The notes under the pieces are model-generated. The model did not search any database. It had not been told where the DNA came from and saw only the letters and a list, made by a program, of their open reading frames with translations. This document shows positions 63,864-64,000 of a stretch of 64,000 nt of DNA, one piece after another; positions within the stretch are counted from its first letter, which is position 1, and each line of letters opens with the position of its first letter. This DNA comes from Undibacterium paludis (lineage in GTDB: Bacteria; Pseudomonadota; Gammaproteobacteria; Burkholderiales; Burkholderiaceae_D): positions 372,001-436,000 of the forward strand of contig NZ_JAKZHX010000001.1 in NCBI RefSeq assembly GCF_022568815.1, given 5' to 3'. Position numbers and translations under genes: made by a program.

Positions 63864-64000
63864 ATGAGGCTGCGTTTATCAATGAAAAAATACCTAGCAC
63901 TGGCACTAATATTAGTTGCAAGCTCTGCCTGCACCACAGCCCAGACAAATGGCGAGCCCCGCAATATCAGGGCAGGCGGCTTCCAGGATCAGCAAACCGG
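63864..64000 (+). CDS. Lipoprotein, truncated by the window end
   Basis: The frame opens at ATG 63864 or 63882 (MKKYLALALILVASSAC) and runs off the end. It encodes a clear type II signal peptide with lipobox ASSAC, then TTAQTNGEPRNIRAGG. The mature part is too short to classify. Confidence 0.6.
   Translation, partial: MRLRLSMKKYLALALILVASSACTTAQTNGEPRNIRAGGFQDQQT

Noticed and set aside
1-64000. rRNA, tRNA, prophage or intact insertion sequence
   Set aside because: No cloverleaf-like tRNA, rRNA motif, integrase, transposase or phage structural gene was recognised on either strand.

Overview
The window looks like the chromosome of a betaproteobacterium, probably an Oxalobacteraceae member of moderate GC (Undibacterium-like). 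That is an inference from gene content and codon style: DUF4214 protein, paired TonB receptors, LysR-rich catabolic loci, and an oxidative galacturonate route. I saw no rRNA, tRNA, CRISPR array, prophage or intact insertion sequence.

Layout. (1) 0.2-8.4 kb, minus strand: a TonB-dependent receptor, an alpha/beta hydrolase and a five-gene LivKGFHM-type ABC importer lie head to tail. A divergent LysR regulator follows, and the gap between them holds two near-identical palindromes. (2) 9.6-13 kb: an ECF sigma/anti-sigma (SigK/RskA-type) pair, then a DUF4214 protein behind a near-ideal CRP site. (3) 13-19 kb: homogentisate degradation (fahA, hmgA, LysR), an FMN-dependent lactate-type dehydrogenase, and an OprB-type porin. 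(4) 19-31 kb: housekeeping and stress genes: Hsp20, thymidine kinase, di-haem peroxidase-like lipoprotein, BaeSR, an orphan family-5 solute-binding protein, a MerR/carboxymuconolactone decarboxylase pair, Lrp, RlmF and a nitronate monooxygenase-like enzyme. (5) 31-35 kb: YHS, DUF2804, membrane and propeller proteins of unknown role.

(6) 35.4-50.9 kb is a pectin/galacturonate locus. A TonB receptor, a secreted polygalacturonase-pectinesterase fusion and an SGNH esterase would depolymerise and import pectin fragments. An MFS carrier, uronate dehydrogenase, SMP-30 lactonase, galactarate dehydratase, KdgD and ketoglutarate-semialdehyde dehydrogenase would convert D-galacturonate to 2-oxoglutarate. 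A FadR-type GntR regulator and repeated dyads fit coordinated control.

(7) 50.9-59.5 kb is the most interesting part. An NAD salvage operon (pncA, pncB, nadE, nadM-nudix; minus strand) diverges from an operon of ADP-ribose/RNA-end enzymes: PARG-like TIGR02452, KptA/Tpt1, a CX5R phosphatase, NADAR, and a decayed DUF4291 gene. Both promoters carry the same TAGTT-N9-AACTA dyad over the -35 region, which suggests one NAD-responsive regulon coupling NAD resynthesis to NAD-consuming RNA repair or de-ADP-ribosylation. (8) 59.6-63.4 kb: a CmcJ/NvfI-type oxygenase with a GST-kappa-fold isomerase, a membrane protein, and MetY.

The window is bracketed by two copies of one ~172-bp structured repeat (33-205 and 63470-63641). 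Its terminal inverted repeats differ by compensatory substitutions. The final 137 bases hold the start of a truncated lipoprotein gene.
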